In this document: positions 17,980 through 26,482 of the stretch, one piece after another
Layout: every line of letters begins with the position of its first letter
How positions within the stretch are numbered: the stretch's first letter is position 1
Position numbers and translations under genes: made by a program
Assembly (NCBI GenBank): GCA_024643425.1
Contig: JAHEMY010000009.1
Location: forward strand, 1 to 45,402
Reading direction: 5' to 3'
Source: Flavobacteriaceae bacterium
Lineage (GTDB): Bacteria; Bacteroidota; Bacteroidia; Flavobacteriales; Flavobacteriaceae
Length of the DNA stretch: 45,402 bases
Notes under the pieces: generated by a model
What the model saw: only the letters and a program-made list of their open reading frames with translations
Told to the model about the DNA's origin: nothing
Database searches by the model: none

Positions 17980-18873
17980 ATGTTTAAGTATCTTATTTTT
18001 TTCATTCTTTTTTTTCTATCGAATCTACATTTCGGTCAGACGCTGAGTTTTCCGGATCCAAACTTTGAAAATGCTTTGGTTAATTTTGAAGTGGTCGATA
18101 CCAACGGGAACGGTTTGGGCGATAGTGTTTGTGATACCAATGGGGATGGATTTATCCAATTGAGCGAAGCGCAGGCGGTTATAGGGCTTATTGTTTCATA
18201 TTATAATATTGAGTCGCTGGAAGGAATAGAATTCTTTAGCAATTTAGAAACCTTAAAGTCGCGCGGAAATTTTTTAACCGCCCTAGACCTTTCTCAAAAT
18301 GCTCAATTAACGTGGTTGCATGTTGAAACCAACCCGCTTTCGAATCTTGATATTTCACAAAACTTTTTAATGGAACGACTATGGATCTATCAAAATGAAC
18401 TTACGGAATTGGATGTTTCGCATATGCCCCAATTGAATTCACTTCGCGTCTACAGCAACCCCTTGGAATCGTTGAATATTCAAAATGGGAATAATGTAGC
18501 ACTCACCAATTTTTTGGCCTATGATACAGCGCCTTTATATTGTATTCAAGTGGATGACGAAGCCTATGCCAATAATCAAAGCGAATGGCAGAAAGATGCT
18601 TTGACTGTTTACAGCGAAGACTGTTCACTGGGTTCAGCGACTTTAAAGGTGCGAAATACTAGGCTCTACCCGAATCCTACTGAAAAACTACTCCATGTTG
18701 AAACCAGCTCGCGAATTTTGGCAATCTATGTATATGATCTTTCGGGAAAATTACTTTTAAAACTAGTTCCTGAAAATGGAATTATAAACCTGGATCAACT
18801 AGGGGCCGGATATTATTTGCTCAAGATTGAAGACAACCAAGGTTTTTACACCAAGCAAATCATCAAAAAATAG
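17980..18873 (+). CDS. Secreted LRR-like protein with EF-hand loop and T9SS type A sorting domain
   Basis: The 297-residue protein starts with a signal peptide (MFKYLIFFILFFLSNLHFGQ). The region DPNFENALVNFEVVDTNGNG precedes a canonical EF-hand loop DTNGDGFIQLSE (52-63, with Asp52, Asn54, Asp56 and Glu63), which should bind calcium. Residues 75-175 contain short leucine-rich repeats (LTALDLSQN, LSNLDISQN, LTELDVSHM, LESLNIQNG) of the Bacteroidota internalin-like type. Residues 229-297 form the T9SS type A C-terminal domain: LYPNPTEKLLHV, YDLSGKLLLKL, GAGYYLLKIE, then TKQIIKK. It should cross the outer membrane by the type IX system and be surface-attached or released. Confidence 0.88.
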   Translation: MFKYLIFFILFFLSNLHFGQTLSFPDPNFENALVNFEVVDTNGNGLGDSVCDTNGDGFIQLSEAQAVIGLIVSYYNIESLEGIEFFSNLETLKSRGNFLTALDLSQNAQLTWLHVETNPLSNLDISQNFLMERLWIYQNELTELDVSHMPQLNSLRVYSNPLESLNIQNGNNVALTNFLAYDTAPLYCIQVDDEAYANNQSEWQKDALTVYSEDCSLGSATLKVRNTRLYPNPTEKLLHVETSSRILAIYVYDLSGKLLLKLVPENGIINLDQLGAGYYLLKIEDNQGFYTKQIIKK

Positions 18874-20103
18874 CTATTCGTACAGTAGGTATTTTTTTCG
18901 AATAGATTGAAATGCTTCCAAATCTTCTTTCCAAGTAGCTCGAATCGCTTCTGAAGACATGCCGGATTCAATTTGTTCAAGTAGTTTTTCAGTACCGGCA
19001 AGTTTGGTGAAAAAACTTGAAAAGAAGTCCTTTTGCGTTGGATAGGCATGATAAGCATCAATCAACCACTGCAAATTCAATTGGTCCATGCGTTTCACAT
19101 TTCTCAAGTCCATCCCGTGACAAACTTTTCCTTTATGCTTTGGATTTTTCGCACCTTCATTGGATTCCGGAGTAAAAGTAAATGTGTAGATATCTTTAGG
19201 AAGTTGCGGGTCCCCAAAAATTTGAAATTGCATATCGGTTCCTCGTCCTGCACTTATGGAGGTCGATTCGAAAAAACAAAGACTTGGGTATAAATTAATG
19301 GACTGGTCGTTCGGTAAGTTAGGCGATGGTTTTATAGGCAAGGAGTAAGGCATTTCATGAGAGTAATTTTTATTTTGAATTACCGTAAGATCGCATTGGA
19401 CTCCATTGGCCAACCACTTTTCTCCATTCATCATTTTCGCATATTCTCCTATGGTCATTCCATGAACAACCGGAACAGGATGCATCCCTACAAAGCTTTT
19501 GTATTTTGGATTGAGGATAGGTCCGTCGATATAGTGTCCATTCGGATTCGGGCGGTCCAACACAATGACGGGAATTTTTTGTTCGGCACAAGCCTCCATC
19601 ACATAATGAAGGGTCGATATATACGTGTAAAAACGAGCTCCCACATCTTGGATGTCGAAGACCACTAGGTCTAAGTCGGCGAGTTGCTCGGGACTTGGTT
19701 TCTTGTTACTGCCATATAGCGAAACAATGGGCGTTCCCGTGGAAACATCGACACCATCTTTTACAACCTCTCCGGCATCAGCTGTGCCTCGGAATCCATG
19801 TTCGGGAGCAAATACTTTTTTAACGGTTACTTTTTTTGAGAGTAAAAAATCGACCAGATGGATATTTTCGGATTGCTCATTTATAAATACAGAGGTAGGA
19901 TTCGCTACAATTCCGACATTTTTTTGCTCGAGCAGCGGAGCATATTCTTCCCAGGCTTGAACGCCACATTGAATGTCCGATTTGTCAAGTTCTAAAAATT
20001 CCGGCTTTTCGCTATTCTGACTCCCGCAAGAAAAACACAAGAGCATCGTTAGAGGAAGTACCATTTTTAATGTATTTTTGAACAAATCTAACCCCTTTTT
20101 CAT
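18874..20103 (-). CDS. DUF1343 lipoprotein, NamZ-type exo-beta-N-acetylmuramidase (GH171-like)
   Basis: The 409-residue protein has a lipoprotein-type signal with Cys26 in LLCFSCGS. From about residue 45 it has the DUF1343 hallmarks: GIVANPTSVF, FAPEHGFRGTADAG, GTPIVSLYG, FDIQDVGARFYTYISTL, VLDRPNPNG and SINLYPSLCFFESTSISAGR. Characterised DUF1343 proteins (NamZ) release N-acetylmuramic acid from the non-reducing end of peptidoglycan fragments, so a cell-wall recycling role in the periplasm is likely. Its ATG is only two bases from the GTG of the divergent permease gene, and its stop abuts the stop of the LRR gene. Confidence 0.85.
   Translation of the reverse strand: MKKGLDLFKNTLKMVLPLTMLLCFSCGSQNSEKPEFLELDKSDIQCGVQAWEEYAPLLEQKNVGIVANPTSVFINEQSENIHLVDFLLSKKVTVKKVFAPEHGFRGTADAGEVVKDGVDVSTGTPIVSLYGSNKKPSPEQLADLDLVVFDIQDVGARFYTYISTLHYVMEACAEQKIPVIVLDRPNPNGHYIDGPILNPKYKSFVGMHPVPVVHGMTIGEYAKMMNGEKWLANGVQCDLTVIQNKNYSHEMPYSLPIKPSPNLPNDQSINLYPSLCFFESTSISAGRGTDMQFQIFGDPQLPKDIYTFTFTPESNEGAKNPKHKGKVCHGMDLRNVKRMDQLNLQWLIDAYHAYPTQKDFFSSFFTKLAGTEKLLEQIESGMSSEAIRATWKEDLEAFQSIRKKYLLYE
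20073..20080 (+). promoter_or_regulatory. -7 box (TATTTTTG) for the LolC/E-like permease
   Basis: A full TAnnTTTG match lies 25 bases before the GTG start at 20106, giving a leader of about 20 bases. It lies inside the 5' coding end of the divergent DUF1343 gene. Confidence 0.5.
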
Positions 20104-20105
20104 AC

Positions 20106-21341
20106 GTGAATTTCGAATTATTTACGGCCCGTCGCATCATTGCTTCGAAGGATTATAAAAGTAGTGTTTCGGCACCAATTATAAAAATTGCGATTACGGC
20201 AATTGCCTTGGGAGTGGTGATTATGATGATCTCTGTAGCAACGGGAGTTGGACTGCAAAAAAAGATTCGTGAGAAGGTGTCTGCCTTTAACGGAGATATC
20301 ATTATTAGCAACTTCGATTCCAACGAAAGTAATGATGATCAAGTACCCATTTCAATAAACCAAGATTTTTATCCTGAATTTAATGGCGTTGATGGAATTT
20401 CTTATGTTCAAGTAACGGCTTCAAAAGGAGGGATTGTGCGCACTGAAACCGATTTTGAAGGAGTGGTTGTGAAAGGTGTGGGAGCCGATTTTAACTGGGA
20501 TTATTTTCAGGAATACCTCATAGCAGGAGTAGTTCCCAATTTTACAGAAAATCTAAACGATGAAATAATAATATCATCGTATTTAGTAAAACGATTACAA
20601 TTGAATCTTGGGGAACGCATCAATATCTTTTTTCTTCAAGAAGATGGCGAACGAAAAGTGCGTAGTCGCGGATTTAAGATTGTGGGGATTTACGATAGCG
20701 GATTTCAACAATTTGATGAGCAATTCATTTTGGCGGACATTCGACATATTCAACGATTAAATAATTGGGAAGCGGATCAAGTTGGTGGCTTTGAAGTTTT
20801 TGTGGAAGATTTCAATAACATAAGAAACGTAGGGGTAGCGGTTTATAATGCTACACCTAGCACCATGGATAGCATTACCATTCGCGATAAGTATTATTCA
20901 ATTTTTGAATGGTTGGATCTCTTCGACTTTAATATATTACTCATTATTGGAATAATGATCTTAATTGCCGGTATCAATATGATTACTGCCTTGCTGGTTT
21001 TAATCTTAGAGCGAACCCAAATGATTGGAATTCTAAAGGCTTTAGGAAGTTCAGATTGGAGCATTCGGAAGGTGTTTTTGTACAATGCGGGGTATATTAT
21101 TTGTGTAGGGCTCTTTTTCGGAAACCTATTTGGATTAGGGTTTCTTTTTCTTCAGAAATATGGTAAAGTAATTACACTAGATCCCACTACCTATTATGTT
21201 TCGGAAGCACCTGTATTTATCGATCCCATGCATATTATATTACTTAATATTGGAACCCTGCTTCTTTGTTTAATCATGTTATTGATTCCTTCCTATTTAG
21301 TGTCAAAAATTTCACCGGTGAAAGCCATTCGGTTTGAATAA
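20106..21341 (+). CDS. ABC transporter permease, LolC/LolE (MacB-FtsX) family
   Basis: The 411-residue inner-membrane protein starts with GTG. The next in-frame stop upstream is at 20079 and no ATG lies before the conserved FELFTARRIIASKD. Architecture is typical: an N-terminal helix (about 25-48), a periplasmic MacB-type core (50-270), then three helices near the C-terminus (GIMILIAGINMITALLVLIL, NAGYIICVGLFFGNLFGLGF and the last around 375-400). ERTQMIGILKALGSSDWSIRK is the coupling region of LolC/E proteins. It likely helps release lipoproteins from the inner membrane with a LolD-type ATPase not present here. Confidence 0.85.
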   Translation: MNFELFTARRIIASKDYKSSVSAPIIKIAITAIALGVVIMMISVATGVGLQKKIREKVSAFNGDIIISNFDSNESNDDQVPISINQDFYPEFNGVDGISYVQVTASKGGIVRTETDFEGVVVKGVGADFNWDYFQEYLIAGVVPNFTENLNDEIIISSYLVKRLQLNLGERINIFFLQEDGERKVRSRGFKIVGIYDSGFQQFDEQFILADIRHIQRLNNWEADQVGGFEVFVEDFNNIRNVGVAVYNATPSTMDSITIRDKYYSIFEWLDLFDFNILLIIGIMILIAGINMITALLVLILERTQMIGILKALGSSDWSIRKVFLYNAGYIICVGLFFGNLFGLGFLFLQKYGKVITLDPTTYYVSEAPVFIDPMHIILLNIGTLLLCLIMLLIPSYLVSKISPVKAIRFE

Positions 21342-21377
21342 ACCCTGTTGGACGCATTGAAAACAGTTTGGGTTTTG

Positions 21378-21385
21378 TATTTTTG
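21378..21385 (+). promoter_or_regulatory. Promoter (TTG -33, TATTTTTG -7) of the cysteine synthase/CBS-like gene
   Basis: TATTTTTG fits TAnnTTTG and a TTG at 21357-21359 lies 18 bases upstream, within the normal spacing for this phylum. The predicted transcript starts near 21390, 14 bases before ATG 21404. Confidence 0.65.
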
Positions 21386-21403
21386 CACTGCTTAAAATTT
21401 ACC

Positions 21404-22384
21404 ATGGAATACGCAGAAAATATCTTGGGAACTATCGGAAATACTCCGTTGGTTAAAATAAATAAACTCACTAGTGAATTACCTTGTTTGGTATTGGCGA
21501 AATACGAAACCTTCAATCCCGGAAATTCGGTAAAAGACCGCATGGCTTTGAAAATGATCGAAGATGCCGAAGCCGATGGGCGCCTAAAGCCGGGAGGGAC
21601 CATCGTTGAAGGAACTAGTGGAAATACGGGGATGGGGCTTGCGCTAGCCGCCATTGTAAAAGGCTACAAAATGATTTGTGTGACTTCCGACAAGCAAAGC
21701 AAGGAAAAGGTCGATATATTGAGAGCCGTTGGGAGTGAGGTTTACGTGTGTCCTACCAACGTAGCACCCGAAGACCCTCAGTCGTATTATTCTACCGCAA
21801 AACGCTTGGCTACTGAAATCCCTGGTGCTTGGTATGTAAATCAGTATGACAATCCGAGCAATGCAATAGCACATTACGAAAGTACAGGTCCCGAAATTTG
21901 GAAACAAACCGATGGAAAAGTGACGCATTTTGTTGTAGGCGTAGGAACCGGAGGAACCATAAGTGGGGTTGGGAAATACCTTAAAGAACAAAATCCAAAT
22001 GTAAAGGTTTGGGGAATTGACACCTATGGGAGTGTGTTTAAAAAATACCACGAAACCGGTATTTTTGATGAAAATGAGATCTATCCTTACGTAACTGAAG
22101 GTATCGGAGAAGACATTTTGCCTGCCAATGTGGATTTCTCCATCATCGATGGCTTTACTAAAGTAACCGATAAAGATGCAGCCGTATATACGCAACGACT
22201 TTCCAAAGAAGAAGGAATGTTTTTAGGAAATTCAGCAGGAGCTGCCATAAAAGGAGTATTGCAATTAAAAGAACATTTCTCCAAAGATGATGTCGTCGTG
22301 GTACTCTTTCACGACCACGGAAGCAGGTATGTTGGGAAGATGTTTAACGACGATTGGATGCGCTCCATGGGGTACATCGAATAG
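21404..22384 (+). CDS. PLP-dependent cysteine synthase / cystathionine beta-synthase-type enzyme
   Basis: The 326-residue fold-type II PLP enzyme has ENILGTIGNTPLVKI at the start, NPGNSVKDR with the Schiff-base Lys44, the substrate loop EGTSGNTGMGLA and the phosphate-binding VGVGTGGTISGVGKYL. DKQSKEKVDILRAVGSEVY and the C-terminal GKMFNDDWMRSMGY resemble cystathionine beta-synthase more than CysK, so both beta-replacement reactions are possible. No regulatory CBS domains are present. ATG 21404 was chosen because it opens the conserved N-terminus and follows a promoter; the frame extends upstream only through a TTG that would precede the transcript start. A strong terminator follows. Confidence 0.85.
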   Translation: MEYAENILGTIGNTPLVKINKLTSELPCLVLAKYETFNPGNSVKDRMALKMIEDAEADGRLKPGGTIVEGTSGNTGMGLALAAIVKGYKMICVTSDKQSKEKVDILRAVGSEVYVCPTNVAPEDPQSYYSTAKRLATEIPGAWYVNQYDNPSNAIAHYESTGPEIWKQTDGKVTHFVVGVGTGGTISGVGKYLKEQNPNVKVWGIDTYGSVFKKYHETGIFDENEIYPYVTEGIGEDILPANVDFSIIDGFTKVTDKDAAVYTQRLSKEEGMFLGNSAGAAIKGVLQLKEHFSKDDVVVVLFHDHGSRYVGKMFNDDWMRSMGYIE

Positions 22385-22402
22385 ATAAATTGTCACATAT
22401 AG

Positions 22403-22429
22403 AATCCTTCCAAGTCGGAAGGATTTTTT
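22403..22429 (+). terminator. Rho-independent terminator after the CBS-like gene
   Basis: A 9-bp perfect stem AATCCTTCC/GGAAGGATT (22403-22411 with 22417-22425) has a 5-base loop, followed by T residues to 22429. Confidence 0.88.
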
Positions 22430-22473
22430 AGTTTGGTGCTTTTCAACTCCTCATCACCAAATTTGTTTCAGAA

Positions 22474-23766
22474 ATGAAAGAGGAGTTTCTACACTATGTA
22501 TGGCGGTTTCAAAAGTACCGCAAACAACAACTTAAAACCTATCGAGGTAGTTTATTAAAGGTTCTCAAAGTAGGAACACCGAACCCTAATGCGGGCCCGG
22601 ATTTTTTGATGGCTCATATTTGCGTGGACGACAAGCAATGGGTCGGGCATGTTGAAATTCACATAAATTCGTCCGATTGGATGGTGCATGGCCACGATAC
22701 AGATTCGAATTACGACAATGTGATTTTACATGTGGTCTGGGAGAACGATATCGAAATATGCTTGCCCAATGGTCATTTTTTAGAGGTTTTGGAACTGAAG
22801 GATTTAGTATCCGAAAATCTATTACACCATTATGCTCGATTGGTGGAGGGCCTGCCTCAATTTATTGCCTGTGAACGAGAATGCGCCAAGGTACCTAGCT
22901 TGGTAATCGAGAAATGGTTAGAACGACTCTACGTAGAACGCTTGGAAAATAAGGTTACACAGGTTAATGATTTACTCGATCTAACCAAAAATCACTGGGA
23001 AGCAGTTTGTTTTTATTTAATAGCGCAGGCTTTTGGTATGAAGGTAAATGGCTCGGCATTTCTTAGTATGGCTCAGTCCATCGATTTTAAAATTATCAGG
23101 AAATGTACTTCGCATCCTGTAGTAATGGAAGCTTTGTTTCTGGGTCAAGCGGGTTTGCTTGAAGAAGAATGCACGGATGCCTATTTTAAATTTTTGCAGA
23201 GCACCTACCGTTATTTGCAATTGAAATTCGGCATTGAGAATGCACATGTTGAACGACCACAGTTTTTTAGACTGCGACCAAATAATTTCCCAACCATTCG
23301 GTTATCGCAACTTGCGGTCTTATGGTCGTCTAAGCCTACCATCTTTGGCGCTTTAATTAAAATTGATTCAGTGAAGGAGGCGTACCGCCTTTTCGAAGTG
23401 GACGCTGCGTATTATTGGAAAGATCATTATCGATTTGGTGTGGTATCAAAAAGCCGGCCTAAGGCAATATCAAAATTGCTGGTTCATTCAATCTTACTTA
23501 ATGTGGTCATTCCATTGCAACTTGTCTATGCTGCAAAATATGGAAAGGAAATATGGTCACAAGTCGAAACTCTTTCAAAGCAAATACCGATAGAAAAAAA
23601 TAAGGTGATAAGGAATTATGAAAAATTGTTTTTGTTCGAGAATCATGCTTGGAATGGTCAAGCACTACTTCAAATGCACAAAAGATATTGTTCAGAAAAA
23701 CGATGTGCGAACTGTGGCGTGGGAGCCTTTCTTTTAAAAGAACTTTCTCATTCAAATACATTTTAA
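22474..23766 (+). CDS. DUF2851 family protein
   Basis: The 430-residue protein matches DUF2851 by its opening EEFLHYVWRFQKY and by VGTPNPNAGPDFLMA, VGHVEIHINSSDW, YDNVILHVVWEND and RPNNFPTIRLSQLA. The family is widespread in Bacteroidota and Chlorobi and its function is not known. The N-terminal part looks nuclease-fold-like (conserved Glu, Asp and His in GHVEIH and DNVILHVVWE), but this is inference. The C-terminus has a CxxC-type cluster (CSEKRCANC) that could bind zinc. There is no signal or membrane segment, so it is probably cytosolic. It stands alone between a terminator and the second subtilase. Confidence 0.8.
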   Translation: MKEEFLHYVWRFQKYRKQQLKTYRGSLLKVLKVGTPNPNAGPDFLMAHICVDDKQWVGHVEIHINSSDWMVHGHDTDSNYDNVILHVVWENDIEICLPNGHFLEVLELKDLVSENLLHHYARLVEGLPQFIACERECAKVPSLVIEKWLERLYVERLENKVTQVNDLLDLTKNHWEAVCFYLIAQAFGMKVNGSAFLSMAQSIDFKIIRKCTSHPVVMEALFLGQAGLLEEECTDAYFKFLQSTYRYLQLKFGIENAHVERPQFFRLRPNNFPTIRLSQLAVLWSSKPTIFGALIKIDSVKEAYRLFEVDAAYYWKDHYRFGVVSKSRPKAISKLLVHSILLNVVIPLQLVYAAKYGKEIWSQVETLSKQIPIEKNKVIRNYEKLFLFENHAWNGQALLQMHKRYCSEKRCANCGVGAFLLKELSHSNTF

Positions 23767-23833
23767 AAAATCGAAAGAAAAATATATGTAAGAAAATTCT
23801 TTATAAAGATATCTTAAAATAAAAAAATAATTA

Positions 23834-23841
23834 TAAATTTA
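23834..23841 (+). promoter_or_regulatory. Possible -7 box for the second subtilase gene
   Basis: In the AT-rich spacer after the DUF2851 gene, TAAATTTA lies about 27 bases before the ATG at 23869 and differs from TAnnTTTG at one base. No clear -33 element is seen. Confidence 0.3.
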
Positions 23842-23868
23842 GACATTAACCATTAAACTACATAACCA

Positions 23869-25086
23869 ATGAAAAAATCCATTTCTACAAAATTAGGCGT
23901 TCTTGCGATGCTTGGATTGCTGGCAAGTTGCCAGTCCGATCAAATCGAAAGCACAGACGAAGGAGGTCTAAACTTAACGGCAACCATCAAGGCGAAAGCA
24001 GGTTCTTACATTGTGACCTACAATGACTCGTATAGCAAAATGCCGGCATTGCCAAAAACAACCAGTAAAGCGGATTATCAAGCACAATCCGAAAGCCTTA
24101 AACAGATGTACACAGAAATATTTTCTGACATTAATTTGAGTACTGACGCTATTTCGCAAACGTATGGGTATTCCATTAAAGGTTTTGCAGCAAATCTAAC
24201 AGAAGAGCAGGTGCGCGTATTATTAAATGACCCTCGGGTTAAATCAATCGAGGAAGACGGTGTTATTGCCTTAGGTCCAGGAAATGGAAATGGAAACGGT
24301 GGCGGTGGCGGCGGAGGAAATCCGACCCAAACGGTTCCTTATGGAACCACGCGCGTTGGAGGAGGTAATGCAGCTTCTTCACACACCGCATGGGTAATCG
24401 ATACCGGGATTGATCAGGACCATCCTGATCTGAATGTTGATACAGCGAGAAGCCTTTCCTTCCTATCCGGAGGGCCTTCTAATTTATCTCCAGACGATTA
24501 TAATGGACATGGAACTCATGTTGCCGGAACCATCGCAGCCATTGACAATAGCATTGGTTCTCTTGGTGTAGCCCCCGGAACTACCGTGGTAGCAGTGAGA
24601 GTTTTAGATCGTCGTGGTAGTGGATCCACTTCGGGAGTTATCGCCGGAGTTGATTATGTAGGAGCGAGTGGTTCTAATGGAGATGTTGCAAACATGAGCC
24701 TTGGAGGTGGTGTTTCGACTAGTTTGGACAATGCTGTGCTAGGAGCATCTTCTTCTGTTAAATTTGCCTTGGCAGCAGGAAATGAAAGTGATAACGCTTT
24801 GAATCATTCTCCAGCCAGAGTAAATGGCCCGAATATTTATACAATTTCAGCAATGAACAGCAGTGATAATTGGGCGAGTTTTTCAAATTATGGTTCCCCT
24901 GTAGATTATTGTGCACCGGGTGTTTCTGTCTATTCTTTATGGAAAGATGGAGGTTACAATACCATTAGTGGTACTTCTATGGCAGCGCCACATGCTGCCG
25001 GAGTTCTACTTTTAGGAAATCCGTCTACCGATGGATATGTAAATGGAGACCCTGATGGAAACCCTGATCCAATTATTCATAATTAG
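23869..25086 (+). CDS. S8 subtilase with I9 propeptide, lipoprotein-type signal
   Basis: The 405-residue protein has a lipoprotein signal ending GLLASC (Cys21). An inhibitor I9 propeptide domain (about 46-135) contains YIVTYNDSY and VKSIEEDGVIAL. A Gly/Asn linker (138-151) joins it to a complete subtilisin domain with Asp178 in VIDTGID, His214 in NGHGTHVAGT, Asn305 in AAGNES and Ser370 in SGTSMAAPHAAG. Together these predict an auto-processed, envelope-attached endopeptidase. The short acidic tail (NGDPDGNPDP) has no T9SS domain. It is closer to classical proteinase K/thermitase-like enzymes than the other subtilase in the window. A strong terminator follows at 25107. Confidence 0.9.
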   Translation: MKKSISTKLGVLAMLGLLASCQSDQIESTDEGGLNLTATIKAKAGSYIVTYNDSYSKMPALPKTTSKADYQAQSESLKQMYTEIFSDINLSTDAISQTYGYSIKGFAANLTEEQVRVLLNDPRVKSIEEDGVIALGPGNGNGNGGGGGGGNPTQTVPYGTTRVGGGNAASSHTAWVIDTGIDQDHPDLNVDTARSLSFLSGGPSNLSPDDYNGHGTHVAGTIAAIDNSIGSLGVAPGTTVVAVRVLDRRGSGSTSGVIAGVDYVGASGSNGDVANMSLGGGVSTSLDNAVLGASSSVKFALAAGNESDNALNHSPARVNGPNIYTISAMNSSDNWASFSNYGSPVDYCAPGVSVYSLWKDGGYNTISGTSMAAPHAAGVLLLGNPSTDGYVNGDPDGNPDPIIHN

Positions 25087-25106
25087 TGAGATTTTTTAAG
25101 AATAGG

Positions 25107-25135
25107 AAAAAGCCGCTTTGATAAGCGGCTTTTTT
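25107..25135 (+). terminator. Rho-independent terminator after the subtilase gene
   Basis: Perfect stem AGCCGCTT/AAGCGGCT (25111-25118 with 25123-25130) with a 4-base loop TGAT, extended by flanking A/T pairs and a run of T. Confidence 0.9.
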
Positions 25136-25161
25136 GTTACTTTTAACAACTAATACATTTT

Positions 25162-25383
25162 ATGTTTAATAGATTGCGACATTACTTTGAAAAACGAGGA
25201 TTCTTCGTGAGTTCCAGGCTGGCAGATCGATTAGGGATGCGTGCACGTACCGTTCGTTTTTCATTCATCTATCTCACCTTCGCTACCTTTGGGGCAGGAT
25301 TCGCTTTGTATCTGTTTTTGGCATTCTGGCTGCGGGTAAAGGATTTAATATATACCAAACGAAGTTCCGTTTTTGATTTATGA
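25162..25383 (+). CDS. Small PspC-like membrane protein
   Basis: The 73-residue protein has a basic N-terminal helix (FNRLRHYFEKRGFFVSSRLADRLGMRARTVR, split by a turn) and one hydrophobic segment (FSFIYLTFATFGAGFALYLFLAFWL). It ends in a short polar tail. The layout resembles the PspC domain, in which a short DNA- or membrane-binding-like helix region precedes a transmembrane helix, but it is reduced. It overlaps the K+ channel start by four bases (ATGA, 25380-25383), a sign of translational coupling and a shared operon. No function beyond possible membrane-stress or channel-associated roles can be read. Confidence 0.65.
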   Translation: MFNRLRHYFEKRGFFVSSRLADRLGMRARTVRFSFIYLTFATFGAGFALYLFLAFWLRVKDLIYTKRSSVFDL

Positions 25384-26390
25384 TACGACTTCTTCAGTCT
25401 AAAATATTAGGAGCAATTTTACTCTTGGTGCTTATTTTTGTAATAGGCATCATGGGGTTCATTATTTTTTTCGAATATACCTTTATTGATGCATTCTATA
25501 TGACTGTAATAACAATTACTACAGTTGGTTTTGGACATTTGCATCCCATGTCGGCGGCCGAAAAAATATTTACATCATCGCTAATTCTTTCGAGTATCTT
25601 TATTGTTGGGTATGCGATCAAAGTAATTTCAGAATACATTTTAAGTAAAAGTAATATAGGTAACCTAAGAGAAAAGAAAGTGCAAGAAAAAATCAACAAA
25701 CTCCATAATCATGTGATTGTTTGCGGATATGGACGAAATGGAAAACAGGCAATTCATAAATTGAAAGCCTATAAGAAGCATTATGTGATTGTCGAAATGA
25801 ACGAAGAAGTAATTGAACGGTTTTACGATGAGAAACATTTATTTGTTCATGGAAACGCCAATGAAGATGAAGTGCTCATAAAAGCAGGATTGGAACGAGC
25901 TTCAACCCTGATCTGTGCGCTTCCAAGTGATGCGGATAATCTATTTATTGTATTGTCTGCGCGACAGATCAACAAGAATTTGAAAATCATAAGCAGAGCC
26001 ACCGAAGAAACCTCCTATCAGAAGTTAAAATTGGCCGGAGCAGACAATGTAATCATGCCCGATAAAATTGGCGGAGAACATATGGCTTCCTTAGTGGTGG
26101 TTCCTGATTTGGTTGAATTCTTAGACAATCTCTCGGTTTCAGGAGAGGAAGATAGTATCTATGTAGAGCAAGTACCTTTTGAAAAAGTTTGTCCGAGTGG
26201 AAATGAACAGGCCATTAAAGATTTGGACTTGCGAAAAAAAACGGGCTGCTCAATTATTGGATATAAAACTCCGGAAGGAGAGTATATAGTAAATCCCGAA
26301 CCATCCCTTATTTTAAAAAAAGATTCAAAACTTATTCTCATTGGAAGACCGAATCAAATTGAAAGCTTAAAACAACTCTACCATGTATAA
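25380..26390 (+). CDS. Two-TM potassium channel with RCK (TrkA-N/TrkA-C) domains
   Basis: The 336-residue protein has TM1 (about 8-31), a pore loop with selectivity filter TTVGFG (47-52), TM2 (about 65-88), an RCK-N Rossmann domain starting HVIVCGYGRNGKQ (111-123), and an RCK-C-like part from about 245. This is the MthK/Kch type of ligand-gated K+ channel of the inner membrane. The filter is GFG followed by His (HLHP) where Asp or Glu is common. The start overlaps the PspC-like gene by four bases. The RCK ligand (nucleotide or ion) is not evident. Confidence 0.9.
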   Translation: MIRLLQSKILGAILLLVLIFVIGIMGFIIFFEYTFIDAFYMTVITITTVGFGHLHPMSAAEKIFTSSLILSSIFIVGYAIKVISEYILSKSNIGNLREKKVQEKINKLHNHVIVCGYGRNGKQAIHKLKAYKKHYVIVEMNEEVIERFYDEKHLFVHGNANEDEVLIKAGLERASTLICALPSDADNLFIVLSARQINKNLKIISRATEETSYQKLKLAGADNVIMPDKIGGEHMASLVVVPDLVEFLDNLSVSGEEDSIYVEQVPFEKVCPSGNEQAIKDLDLRKKTGCSIIGYKTPEGEYIVNPEPSLILKKDSKLILIGRPNQIESLKQLYHV

Positions 26391-26482
26391 GTTGTAAGAG
26401 AATTAATCAAGAGCAAAATTTGAATCCAGCATTTTTTTTAGCATCTTGCTGCCAATAATAAAATTCTAACAAAAAACCCATT

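Noticed and set aside
21368-21403. Longer start (TTG 21368) for the CBS-like gene
   Set aside because: The TTG lies upstream of the predicted transcript start; ATG 21404 opens the conserved N-terminus.
24280-24325. Short G-rich repeat in the second subtilase gene as a tandem-repeat element
   Set aside because: It simply encodes the Gly/Asn linker between propeptide and protease domain.
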